Below are positions 6,777 to 14,633 of a DNA stretch of 19,803 nucleotides, one piece after another. The stretch is taken from positions 1 through 19,803 of the forward strand of contig JANXQR010000168.1 in the NCBI GenBank assembly GCA_025353435.1, in the 5' to 3' direction. A model generated the notes under the pieces. The model saw nothing but the letters and a program-made list of their open reading frames with translations. It was not told the origin of the DNA and searched no databases. Source of the stretch: Acidobacteriota bacterium. Lineage in GTDB: Bacteria; Acidobacteriota; Terriglobia; Terriglobales; Acidobacteriaceae. The position numbers and the translations under genes are program-made. Numbering within the stretch: position 1 is the stretch's first letter; every line of letters starts with the position of its first letter.

Positions 6777-8636
6777 ATGACTCCATCCCGCCGATCCTTC
6801 CTGCAATCCAGCGCTGCCCTCGCCGCGATCGCAGCAGCGCGCCCGCATTCCCTCTTCGCCGCGCCCGAAGCCAAGCCTCTCGCCAATCCCCTGTCTTGGT
6901 TCAACTACGGCGACATCGAACTCCTCGAAGGCCCCCTCCGCCACCAGTTCGACACCAACCACGCCGCCTACTCCGCTCTCAATGAAGACAGCCTCCTCAA
7001 GCCCTTCCGACAGCGCGCCGGCCTCCCCGACCCCGGCGAGGAAATGGGCGGCTGGTACAGTTGGGCCCCCACCGCCGATATCGACAAGCGCCCCAACAAC
7101 GGCTTCGCTCCCGGCCACAGCTTCGGCCAATACCTCTCCGGCCTTTCCCGCGCTTACGCCGCCACCGGCAACAAGGCCACCCAGGCCAAAGTCCACCGCC
7201 TGGTCACCGCACTCGGCTTCGCCATCACACCCCATTTCTGGGATGAACACCGATTCCCCGCCTACACCTACGACAAGCTCTGCATCGGCCTCATCGACGC
7301 CCACCTGCACACCAAATGCGCCGACGCCTTCAAAGTCCTCGATAAAACACTCGACTCCGTTTCCGCTCACCTGCCCCCCGGCGGCATCTCCCGCCAAGAA
7401 CAGTTGGACCAGAACAAGCGCCCCGACCGCAACGAGTCCTTCTGCTGGGACGAGCCCTACACCCTCGCCGAAAATGCCTTCATCGCCTTCAAACGCGGCG
7501 CCGGCAAGCGCTACCGCGATCTGGCCGTCAAGTTCCTGCCCAACGACTGGTATTACGATCCCCTCGCGGCGGGCGAAAACGTCCTCCCCGGCAAACATGC
7601 CTACAGCCACGTCAACTGTTTAAGTTCCGCCATGCAGGCGTACTTCACCCTGAGCCCTTCCCCGGACGCCGGCAAATACCTCCGCGCTGCTGTCACCGGA
7701 TTCGACTTCGTCCGCGCCCAGAGCTTCGCCACCGGCGGCTGGGGCCCCGACGAAAGCTTCCGCAAACCCGACAGCGGCGAACTAGGCGAAAGCCTCACCA
7801 AATCCCACTCCAGCTTCGAAACTCCCTGCGGCTCCTACGCCCACTTCAAGCTCACCCGCTACCTCATCCGCGCCACCCGCGACACCCTTTATGGCGACAG
7901 CATGGAGCGCGTCCTTTACAACTGCATCGCCGGCGCCAAGCCCCTCACCCACGACGGCCACGGCTTCTATTACTCCGATTACAGCAACAACGGATCGAAG
8001 GTCTATCACCCCTACAAGTGGCACTGCTGCACCGGCACCTTTTCCCAAATCACAGCCGACTACGGCCTCAGCTCCTACTTCCACGACCGCGACGGTATCT
8101 ACGTGAATCTCTACGTCCCCAGCCGCGTCAAGTGGTCGCGTCTCGGTGATCGCGTCGTCCTCACCCAGCGCACCGGCTACCCCCACCATCCATCCACACA
8201 AATCGAAGTCACCACCGACAAGACCAGTGCCTTCCGCGTTGCCCTCCGCATCCCCGCCTGGTCCGGCCCCAAAACCACCATCGCCGTCAACGGCGTACGC
8301 CAGGCCTCTAGCCCGGAGCCCGGCAAGTTCTACGCTCTCGACCGCACCTGGAAAACCGGCGACCACATCGAAGTCGAATTCGATATGCCCACCACGCTCG
8401 AGCCAGTCGACCCCCAGCACCCCAACCTCTTAGCCCCCGTCCACGGCCCCCTAGCACTCTTCGCCATCGGCAACGTACCGAAAACCCTCCGCCGCCAGCA
8501 CCTTCTCGCCAGCACCCAGATCGCAACCGGCTCCACAGAATGGCAAACCAAAACCGACACCGCCTCCGTCACCCTCCGCCCCTTCACCGCCATCAACGAC
8601 GAGCACTACCGCCTCTACCACGACCTGCCATCCTGA
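6777..8636 (+). CDS. Tat-exported GH127-type glycosidase (beta-L-arabinofuranosidase-like)
   Basis: This gene codes for 619 residues, near the usual length of GH127 (former DUF1680) enzymes, which release beta-L-arabinofuranose or related sugars from plant glycans using a zinc-bound catalytic cysteine. The start ATG has GGAGGA upstream. The N-terminus MTPSRRSFLQSSAALAAIAA is a twin-arginine signal, so it acts in the periplasm or outside. Family marks: GGWYSWAP near residue 92, GHSFGQYLSG near 113, GGWGPDE with Glu326, Glu348 and Cys351 in FETPCGSYAHFK, and the paired Cys417-Cys418 in YKWHCCTGTFSQ. These fit the Glu and Cys zinc ligands, except that Glu348 and Cys351 are three apart rather than the E-x-C I recall for HypBA1. 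The C-terminal 170 residues are beta-sandwich-like. Substrate is inferred from family only; related GH families share the fold. Confidence 0.88.
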   Translation: MTPSRRSFLQSSAALAAIAAARPHSLFAAPEAKPLANPLSWFNYGDIELLEGPLRHQFDTNHAAYSALNEDSLLKPFRQRAGLPDPGEEMGGWYSWAPTADIDKRPNNGFAPGHSFGQYLSGLSRAYAATGNKATQAKVHRLVTALGFAITPHFWDEHRFPAYTYDKLCIGLIDAHLHTKCADAFKVLDKTLDSVSAHLPPGGISRQEQLDQNKRPDRNESFCWDEPYTLAENAFIAFKRGAGKRYRDLAVKFLPNDWYYDPLAAGENVLPGKHAYSHVNCLSSAMQAYFTLSPSPDAGKYLRAAVTGFDFVRAQSFATGGWGPDESFRKPDSGELGESLTKSHSSFETPCGSYAHFKLTRYLIRATRDTLYGDSMERVLYNCIAGAKPLTHDGHGFYYSDYSNNGSKVYHPYKWHCCTGTFSQITADYGLSSYFHDRDGIYVNLYVPSRVKWSRLGDRVVLTQRTGYPHHPSTQIEVTTDKTSAFRVALRIPAWSGPKTTIAVNGVRQASSPEPGKFYALDRTWKTGDHIEVEFDMPTTLEPVDPQHPNLLAPVHGPLALFAIGNVPKTLRRQHLLASTQIATGSTEWQTKTDTASVTLRPFTAINDEHYRLYHDLPS

Positions 8637-8723
8637 CTAATTTTTGAGTTTGTTTTCCCGAGCAAAGTCGAAGGATCTTCAGTTGCTCTTCCTTTTGCCG
8701 TTTCTCTCCTCAGCACCAACGCC

Positions 8724-8780
8724 GGGTGCCCCACCCTCAGCGCGTCTTTGTCTTTGCGCTTAGGGTGGGATACCTCGAAT
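8724..8780 (+). repeat. GTGCCCC...GGGATA hairpin repeat, copy 3
   Basis: GGGTGCC and GGGATACCTCGAA bound a long stem, CCCACCCTCAGCGC with GCGCTTAGGGTGGG, with a single mismatch. It is the first of three copies in 220 bases downstream of the GH127 gene, after a GAGCAAAGTCGAAGGATCT module at 8655-8690. Confidence 0.8.
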
Positions 8781-8799
8781 CTCAACCCCGCTAATCATC

Positions 8800-8843
8800 G
8801 GGTGCCCCTTGTCCCGCTTTTGGGACATGGGATACGTCGAACC
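8800..8843 (+). repeat. GTGCCCC...GGGATA hairpin repeat, copy 4
   Basis: GGGTGCCCC and GGGATACGTCGAACC bound a stem TTGTCCC with GGGACAT around the loop GCTTTT, close to copy 2 in sequence but with the GTCTC to GTCCC change matched on the other arm (GAGAC to GGGAC), which is a compensatory change. Confidence 0.8.
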
Positions 8844-8893
8844 AAGTCGAAGGATCTGCAGTTGCTCTTCGCTCGACCCACCAACAATGCTCC

Positions 8894-8945
8894 GTGCCCC
8901 ATCTTGGCGATTTCCCTCTATCGCAAGGGTGGGATATCTCGAACC
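8894..8945 (+). repeat. GTGCCCC...GGGATA hairpin repeat, copy 5
   Basis: GTGCCCC and GGGATATCTCGAACC bound a stem CCCATCTTGGCGAT with ATCGCAAGGGTGGG, which pairs over 14 positions with two G-U pairs and one mismatch. A module with AAGTCGAAGGATCTGCAGTT lies between copies 4 and 5 at 8844-8875. Confidence 0.75.
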
Positions 8946-8952
8946 TCAACCG

Positions 8953-8974
8953 CGCTAACTCGCTAACTCGCTAA
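8953..8974 (+). repeat. CGCTAACT tandem repeat
   Basis: The octamer CGCTAACT occurs twice and is followed by a partial third copy (CGCTAA). The third copy runs into the AAAGGA ribosome-binding site of the methyltransferase gene, so copy-number change here would alter its leader. Confidence 0.75.
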
Positions 8975-8983
8975 AGGACTCAA

Positions 8984-9607
8984 TTGCCCAACCCTGTCCC
9001 ACTTACAATCCAAGACCAATTCGGCGCCATCGACATCTACGTCTTCGACCAGATCCTCCGCGGCAATCTCGCCCCCGGCATGCGCATCGTCGACGCCGGC
9101 TGCGGCTACGGCCGTAATCTCGTCCATCTCCTCCGCACAGGCTGTGAGATCTTCGCCGTCGACCGCAACCCCGAAGGCGTCGAACACGTCCGTCGCCTCT
9201 CCGCCTCGCTCAACACCGGCCTCCCCCCTGAAAACTTTCAGGACGCCCCCGTCGAGCGCATGCCCTTCCCCGACGCATTCGCCGACGCCGTCCTCTGCTC
9301 CGCCGTCCTCCACTTCGCCCGCGACGAAGACCACTTCCGCGCCATGCTCTCTGAACTCTGGCGCGTCCTCCGCCCCGGCGGCCTGCTATTCGTCCGACTC
9401 GCCTCCCGCATCGGCATGGAATTCCCCCGCATCGAGGGCGGCCTCTTCGAAATGCCCGACCATTCCCACTGGTTCCTCGTCGACGAAGAGATGCTCCTCG
9501 ACCTCACCGAAGAACTCAACGCCGTATTAGTCGACCCGCTAAAGACAACCATCGTGCAAGACCTCCGCTGCATGACCACCTGGGTCCTCCGCAAACGCAC
9601 CAACTGA
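8984..9607 (+). CDS. Class I SAM-dependent methyltransferase
   Basis: This gene codes for 207 residues and starts at TTG, with AAAGGA eight bases upstream; no better ATG or GTG precedes the first conserved strand. The Rossmann-like methyltransferase core is clear: motif I VDAGCGYG at residues 36-43, an acidic residue ending the second strand (FAVDRNPEG, Asp60) that would bind the ribose of S-adenosylmethionine, the Asp-Ala-Val-Leu strand (FADAVLCSAVLHF), and LRPGGLLFVRL near residue 130. It is a Methyltransf_11/25-type protein and would be cytoplasmic. The substrate cannot be told. It stands alone between the repeat cluster and a gene-poor region. Confidence 0.88.
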   Translation: MPNPVPLTIQDQFGAIDIYVFDQILRGNLAPGMRIVDAGCGYGRNLVHLLRTGCEIFAVDRNPEGVEHVRRLSASLNTGLPPENFQDAPVERMPFPDAFADAVLCSAVLHFARDEDHFRAMLSELWRVLRPGGLLFVRLASRIGMEFPRIEGGLFEMPDHSHWFLVDEEMLLDLTEELNAVLVDPLKTTIVQDLRCMTTWVLRKRTN

Positions 9608-10322
9608 CGCACGGCATCGGCAACGGAGGAAGCAGGGGCCCTCATACCCCTGAACTCTCCGGCTCGATTCGTTGGCCTTTAGGCCCGGGCCTTTGATCAA
9701 TCCGGTTTCATGCTCCCGCGGGTCTGCAGCTCCGGTTGGAGACTAGGTAGAAATGAGCGAATACTTCCCGGCTAGGCGATGATGCCCCGCACCGGAATCC
9801 CACGTCCGGTAGGGACGATCCGACAATAGCCCCGGGTGAAACCCGTGGAAGCCGCGCCCATTTCATCCCGCCCCCTGGAGAGGCGCGATGACCATGTCCG
9901 AGTTGTTTCCGAGTCGGCGGTCATACAACCAGAACTAGCTGAGACTCAGAACAACGTTCAGGAAGCCGACGTATGAGGATCACCCTGAGTTGGTGAGTCA
10001 CTCAGTGATTTTGTATGAAAATTGGACGATGCAGAGACACAGGGGAATTCGGGGGACACGATACCTATTCCCGCCGCTTCGTCGAATTACTTTACACGCC
10101 CCGATACACTTCACAGCGGGTTGAGAGGTTTCAGCATGACTCTTCTGGCTGGATCAATCTCGATTCAACGCAGCAGCTTAAACTACTGTGAATGGGTATC
10201 CCCCCGTAGTATCCCGGTTGGGGCGCGCAATGGGAGCATTCGCCGTTCTTCATCCCCGCTATAGACCGTTCGTCACGAATAGCTTTACGCGCGATTTTTG
10301 CGACTGCTAGGGTGAGTCCAGT
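9608..10322. other. Gene-poor region with hairpin remnants
   Basis: No convincing coding region was found over about 715 bases. An open frame at 10022-10264 has no ribosome-binding site or family match. The stretch contains a hairpin phrase ATAGCCCCGGGTGAAACCCG at about 9827-9846 and a GGGGACACGATACC phrase at about 10052-10065, which I recall from REP-type repeats tied to IS200-like transposases. It may be decayed mobile DNA at the left edge of the phosphatase insertion. Base composition is more balanced than in the genes to the left. Confidence 0.45.
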
Positions 10323-10323
10323 T

Positions 10324-10352
10324 TTGACCAGTGCGCGCTATGAAACTATAGC
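10324..10352 (+). promoter_or_regulatory. Probable sigma-70-type promoter of the phoD-like gene
   Basis: TTGACC and TATAGC are separated by exactly 17 bases, and the phosphatase ATG follows 20 bases after the -10, with AGGGAG as ribosome-binding site at 10361-10366. This gives a short leader of about 14 bases. Confidence 0.55.
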
Positions 10353-10372
10353 CCTCAATCAGGGAGTGTGAG

Positions 10373-12424
10373 ATGGATCGACGGCGATTTCTGGCGAGCG
10401 CAGCTTCTCTAGGAATCATTGGCGTGTGGGCGACGCGATCGGCTGCCGCGTCGTCGCGAGTCGTATGGCGGGAGGACCGCGCGTCTTTCCCCCAGGGAGT
10501 CGCATCTGGCGATCCGGACGATCACAGCGTGGTCTTGTGGACCCGACGGCCATTCGACCAGGGCGAGCGGCAGGCACTGACGGTGGAGGTGGCGCGCGAT
10601 GCGGATTTCCGCAGCGTCGTTGCCACGGCACGCGCGCCGGTGCTGGCGGCGGCTGACTGGACGTGCCGCGCGCTGGTCGGCGGCCTCTTGCCGGCGACGA
10701 CCTATTGGTACCGCTTCACCGATGACAGTGGTGCCGGCAGCCGAATTGGGCGCACGATCACCGCGCCACGCGCCAGCGACCCGCGCCCCGTTCGCTTCGC
10801 CTTCGTGTCGTGCAACAGCGTCAACGAAGGCGCGCAGAACGCCTATCGCCGGATGATCTGGGAAGACGAGCGCGCGCCGGCCGATCGCAAGCTGGGCTTC
10901 GTGCTCCATCTGGGCGACTTCATCTACGAAGTGGTCGAATATCCCGACGAGGTGCAGCACCGTTATTCGCGCACCGTCTACGACCTTGGCCGCATTCCTG
11001 ACGACCGCAAGGTGGGCAATTTCCACGTGCCGACCAACCTCGCCGGCTATCGCCATGTCTATCGCGCGCATATCAACGATCCCGACATCCAGGACGCGCG
11101 CGCGCATTTTCCGTTCGTCTGCATCGGCGACAACCACGAATTCTCGTGGCAAGGCTGGCAGAGCTTCATCGAATACGGCGGCAAGTTCGAGCCCGCGCAG
11201 CCGCTGCGCGTCGCTGCCAATCAGGCGTGGTGGGAATATATTCCGTCGCGCGTCCGCAAGGCCTCGGGCCCCGGGCTCGACCAGTTCGGCCCGCCAGCGG
11301 TGACGATCGCGCCGATCGACACATTAGACGATCATGGGTTCGGCGCCGAGGCCAACAACCGCACCGCCGTCGGCAGCATGACCGCCTATCGCGTGCTGCG
11401 CTACGGCAAGCATGTCGACCTGATCCTCACCGACTTCCACAGCTACGCGATGCGGAATCCCGGGGAGCGGCCCGAAACGGATGTGTTCGACTCCGACTTC
11501 CCGGTGGTTCCGCAAGAGTTGATGGAGATTATCGACGCGGGCAAGGACTATGCTGGCGGCAATCCCCCCGCGACGATCACCATCGGCGACAAGAGCGCGC
11601 CCAATTTCCGCAAGGACGAGCCCGCCTACACCATGCTTGGCCGCGAGCAGAAAGCGTGGCTTAAGGAGCGGCTGACTGGGTCGACCGCGACCTGGAAGAT
11701 CTGGGGCGCGACCAACGGCACGCTGGACATGCGGACCGATCCGCAGAACCTGCCCGCCGGGCTAACGAAGGACAAATGGCCGGGCAAGGATTTCGGCACC
11801 TTCCCCGGCGTTGATTTCAGCGGGGCGTTCAGCGAGCGTGCCGAAATCTATAACACGGTCCGCGACCACAAGCTGTCGGGGTTCGTCACCATCTCGGGCG
11901 ACCGCCACAGCTTCTGGGCCGGCTATGCCGCCCCCAAATTGCCACCAGCCGGGTTCGACCCGGTGGGGCTGAGCTTCATCACCGGTTCGATCTCCGCCCC
12001 CGGTCTCGGCGAAGCGGCCGAATACATGAAGGACTTCCCGTTCCTTCCGCTGTTTGTGCGCAAGGCGCCGGGTGCCGCGCCCGAAGCGACGATCAACCTG
12101 ACGGTCAAGCACGGCGTGCGCGCGGCGCTCGAATATGCTGCGAGCGGCGACATCGCGAAGGCGCGGGCGGCGACCAATCCCGATGTCGCGCCGCACCTGG
12201 AATTCGTTGACATGGCCGGGCACGGCTATGCAGTGGTCAGTGCTAGCCCTGACGCGATCGATACCGAATTCATCTGCATCGTCCGCCCGATCACGCGTGC
12301 GGCCACCCCCGACGGCGGTCCGCTGCGTTACCGTGTATCGCATCGGGCCAGGCTGTGGCAGCCGGGCACGCCGCCGAAGCTGGAGCAGCGCGTCCTTGAA
12401 GGGGATGCGAAGCTGTCAGTTTGA
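10373..12424 (+). CDS. phoD: PhoD-type alkaline phosphatase/phosphodiesterase, Tat-exported
   Basis: This gene codes for 683 residues. The N-terminus MDRRRFLASAASLGIIGVWA is a twin-arginine signal. Residues 38-130 form the PhoD N-terminal beta domain (PQGVASGDPDDHSVVLWTR), and residues 140 onward the metallophosphatase core. Candidate metal ligands follow the Bacillus PhoD pattern: Cys147 (FVSCNS), Asp182 (HLGDFIYE), Tyr226 or Tyr230, Asp253-Asn254-His255 (IGDNHEF), and Asp510/His512 (SGDRHSFWAGY). The enzyme would hydrolyse phosphate mono- and diesters outside the cytoplasm to free phosphate. It is longer than Bacillus PhoD, with an extended C-terminus after residue 540. Codon use differs from the neighbours (many GCG, CCG, CTG, TCG, few CTC or CCC), and the wording resembles Sphingomonas-type PhoD proteins, so horizontal transfer is likely. 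It has its own promoter and no related neighbour. Confidence 0.92.
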   Translation: MDRRRFLASAASLGIIGVWATRSAAASSRVVWREDRASFPQGVASGDPDDHSVVLWTRRPFDQGERQALTVEVARDADFRSVVATARAPVLAAADWTCRALVGGLLPATTYWYRFTDDSGAGSRIGRTITAPRASDPRPVRFAFVSCNSVNEGAQNAYRRMIWEDERAPADRKLGFVLHLGDFIYEVVEYPDEVQHRYSRTVYDLGRIPDDRKVGNFHVPTNLAGYRHVYRAHINDPDIQDARAHFPFVCIGDNHEFSWQGWQSFIEYGGKFEPAQPLRVAANQAWWEYIPSRVRKASGPGLDQFGPPAVTIAPIDTLDDHGFGAEANNRTAVGSMTAYRVLRYGKHVDLILTDFHSYAMRNPGERPETDVFDSDFPVVPQELMEIIDAGKDYAGGNPPATITIGDKSAPNFRKDEPAYTMLGREQKAWLKERLTGSTATWKIWGATNGTLDMRTDPQNLPAGLTKDKWPGKDFGTFPGVDFSGAFSERAEIYNTVRDHKLSGFVTISGDRHSFWAGYAAPKLPPAGFDPVGLSFITGSISAPGLGEAAEYMKDFPFLPLFVRKAPGAAPEATINLTVKHGVRAALEYAASGDIAKARAATNPDVAPHLEFVDMAGHGYAVVSASPDAIDTEFICIVRPITRAATPDGGPLRYRVSHRARLWQPGTPPKLEQRVLEGDAKLSV

Positions 12425-12613
12425 TGGCTTGTCATCGCATAGGCAGCAAAGCGTCCCACGCGCGGCCGTGTGTTGCCGACTGGGCCCGGCAAGACCGAAA
12501 CGATGCTCGCGACCAGCAATGACCACTTCCCCTCGCCTCCGAGCCACTCGTGCTCTCCGCAAGCGAACCACTGAATGCGCCGCCGGTCGGTCCCTTAATA
12601 ACAGCCACAATCC

Positions 12614-12645
12614 AGTCCATGCGCCCTTTTCCCGGCGCATGGACT
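12614..12645. terminator. Perfect 12-base stem-loop between convergent genes
   Basis: AGTCCATGCGCC and GGCGCATGGACT pair perfectly around an eight-base loop. It lies between the end of the phoD-like gene (12424) and the convergent ankyrin-like gene (ends 12692). There is no U-run on either side, so it is a strong hairpin but an imperfect intrinsic terminator; it may act in both directions or be a repeat. Confidence 0.5.
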
Positions 12646-12691
12646 CAAAGCTGTAAGGCCACGAAGCGGCAGTTGACCCCACCGCAGGTGG

Positions 12692-13525
12692 TCACTTTGC
12701 TTCAGGTTTGCGGCGCGCCACCAGCACCACGTCTGGGTCCTCAATGGTCATCACCATCACCGCATCCTCCGCCTTGAAGCGGATATGCGCCGTTGGTGCG
12801 CCTGCGGGATGAAATACGTGGTCGCCGACATGGTGGAGAGGCCTCCCCATCATTCCTCTCCGCGCCCAGCTCAGCATTCCGTGGCCCCATGTCACATCAA
12901 TCTGCTGGTTCGACGCCGAACCGAATGCGTAGGTTCCACTCAACGCCGCCGCATCGCTTTCTGACAGTGGCGCCAACGGTTCAGCATCCGCATCTCCCAC
13001 CGACTTCAGGTACTCAAACACTGCACGGCTCGCGTCTCCTCCGGCCTTGGCGTGAGCCAGCAGGCTGATACAGTGCGGCCCAGGAATGCGTTGCACACCG
13101 GGTTGCGCCGTGACGAATGCCTTCACCACTTCCAGATGGCCCAGCATGGTCGAAGAGAAGATTGACGGCCTGGCTCCCTTCGAGATCAGGTACTCGGCAA
13201 TGGGGCGATTGCCCATGTGCGACGCCGCGCCCAAACACGTTTCCCAGTCACCGAACCCCCAGTCCCACGAGGCCCGCGCCAGCTCCGGGCGCACCTCCAC
13301 CAGTTCCTTCACTTTTCCGAGGTCGAAGTGCGAGACGGTCACAACCTCGCGAATCAGTTCCGGTGGCTGCGTAGGAAATTGGTCAGAGACAGACGGCGCC
13401 GCGGACTCCTTATTCTGGTCCGGACCAGCGAGGCCGAACAGCTTCGCCTCCATCCCCATCATCTGCAGTGGCAATATAGTTGACGCAAGTTTCAGAAAGT
13501 TACGACGCGGCCGAACAGTAAGCAT
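12692..13525 (-). CDS. Exported ankyrin-like protein with beta C-terminal domain
   Basis: This gene codes for 277 residues. The ATG has GAGGGA upstream. The N-terminus MLTVRPRRNFLKLASTILPL reads as a twin-arginine signal. Residues 62-145 contain two to three degenerate ankyrin repeats (for example LGAASHMGNRPIAEYLISKG, followed by MLGHLEVVKAFV), a fold used for protein binding. Residues 188-275 form a separate beta-rich domain with a pattern (LSGTYAFG, GHGMLSWARRG, VGDHVFHPAGAP, IRFKAEDAVMVM) like the DUF3471-type C-terminal domains of exported hydrolase-like proteins. No catalytic residues were seen. It is the last of three - strand genes, 104 bases after the winged-helix gene. A scaffold or inhibitor role outside the cytoplasm is possible but unproven. 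Confidence 0.78.
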   Translation of the reverse strand: MLTVRPRRNFLKLASTILPLQMMGMEAKLFGLAGPDQNKESAAPSVSDQFPTQPPELIREVVTVSHFDLGKVKELVEVRPELARASWDWGFGDWETCLGAASHMGNRPIAEYLISKGARPSIFSSTMLGHLEVVKAFVTAQPGVQRIPGPHCISLLAHAKAGGDASRAVFEYLKSVGDADAEPLAPLSESDAAALSGTYAFGSASNQQIDVTWGHGMLSWARRGMMGRPLHHVGDHVFHPAGAPTAHIRFKAEDAVMVMTIEDPDVVLVARRKPEAK

Positions 13526-13629
13526 GCTTCCCTCTCAGCCAGCACCATGGCTGATCGGAGCCCGCCCGCACAAGCCGAATTCGCGTGATGGGGAACCAGA
13601 AAAATGTGAGGAGCTAACTACCCGTCAAT

Positions 13630-14568
13630 TCATCTGTTTCGGAACTGCGGTAAGGGACTTCCCGTCGAGTCTCGAATCACTGCCGCAGAAAACTCGGTCG
13701 CAATCTTCTGCGCGGCCTCCAGTTCAACCCCCAGCGAGTCGGCGGTCGGCCGATCCATCAGCGACACCCAGATGTGCGTCTGCTCCGGCATCCGAATCAG
13801 GCTGGCCAGAATCCTCGCCTGCGTCCCGCTCCCCTGCACCTGCCCCAGCACCACGTAGCGCGCGTGCAGCTCTCCAGCGATGTCCCGCAGGTTGCGCTTG
13901 TCTCGCGGCAGTCGCAGGATCGCCGCGTTGCCGACGACTCCAAACTGTTGACCGCCCAGCGTCGTCAGTTGTCCCACCAGGTTGTCTGTCAGCCCGTCGC
14001 TGAATCGCATCATGCCTGAGTCGCCGGTCTCGTTATCAAACCGCACCACAGCCACAATTGGGTGCTTCTTCGCCTCAGCCCGGGTCCGCATCACGAATCC
14101 CGTGTAACCCCCGACGGCAAGCAGCACCAGCGCGCACGCTATGGCAAAGGCATACGGAGGAAATCGCCTGCGCCCGGAATCTTGCCCTGCCCCTTGCGCG
14201 AAACTCGCTGCCGCTGGCTCCTTTATCTCTGAAACGGTTTCGGCGGGAGCACTCACTGGAGCGATGAACTGGTACCCCCGCTTGGGTATCGTGCGGACAT
14301 ACCGTGGTGCCGTGGAGTCATCGCTCAGCGCCGACCGTATCTGGGCGATGCAGAAGTTCAATCCGCGCTCGAAATCGACAAACGTCTCGCCGCCCCACAC
14401 TGCTTCCCTTAGTTCCTCGCGGGAGACCACTTCACCCGCCTTCATGAGCATGCAGCCCAGCACCTGCGCCGGCTGCGGCTGCAGGCGAATCAGCACACCC
14501 TCCCGCCGCAGCTCGCGCCGCGACGCATCAAACTCGAAGAGTCCAAATCGAAATTGACTGCTGGTCAT
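13630..14568 (-). CDS. CadC-like transmembrane winged-helix regulator
   Basis: This gene codes for 312 residues from the ATG of MTSSQFRFGLFEFD, which has GGGGA upstream; a longer reading to 14637 would run through the terminator hairpin of the neighbouring gene. Residues 5-103 are an OmpR/PhoB-type winged-helix domain (FDASRRELRREGVLIRLQPQ, then FERGLNFCIAQIR and the wing RYVRTIPKRGYQFIAPV). Residues 139-160 form one transmembrane segment. The periplasmic part (170-312) begins IVAVVRFDNETGDSGMMRFS and DGLTDNLVGQL, matching the TolB-like domain seen in adenylate cyclase and CadC relatives. Such proteins sense signals outside the membrane and bind DNA inside. Targets are unknown; the adjacent genes are candidates. 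Confidence 0.9.
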   Translation of the reverse strand: MTSSQFRFGLFEFDASRRELRREGVLIRLQPQPAQVLGCMLMKAGEVVSREELREAVWGGETFVDFERGLNFCIAQIRSALSDDSTAPRYVRTIPKRGYQFIAPVSAPAETVSEIKEPAAASFAQGAGQDSGRRRFPPYAFAIACALVLLAVGGYTGFVMRTRAEAKKHPIVAVVRFDNETGDSGMMRFSDGLTDNLVGQLTTLGGQQFGVVGNAAILRLPRDKRNLRDIAGELHARYVVLGQVQGSGTQARILASLIRMPEQTHIWVSLMDRPTADSLGVELEAAQKIATEFSAAVIRDSTGSPLPQFRNR

Positions 14569-14587
14569 TTTTCCCCGCCGTCCCCAC

Positions 14588-14615
14588 ACAAAAGCCCCAC
14601 CCAAAGGTGGGGCTT
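14588..14615 (-). terminator. Intrinsic terminator of the aldo/keto reductase gene
   Basis: On the - strand, a 10-base stem AAGCCCCACC with GGTGGGGCTT around a four-base loop is followed by TTTTGTG. It lies 19 bases after the stop of the aldo/keto reductase gene and just before the winged-helix gene, so those two genes are probably separate transcripts. Confidence 0.8.
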
Positions 14616-14633
14616 CGTTGATCCTAACTCCGC

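Noticed and set aside
10022..10264. 80-residue + strand frame in the gene-poor region
   Set aside because: No ribosome-binding site and no family wording; it reads through REP-like repeat phrases.
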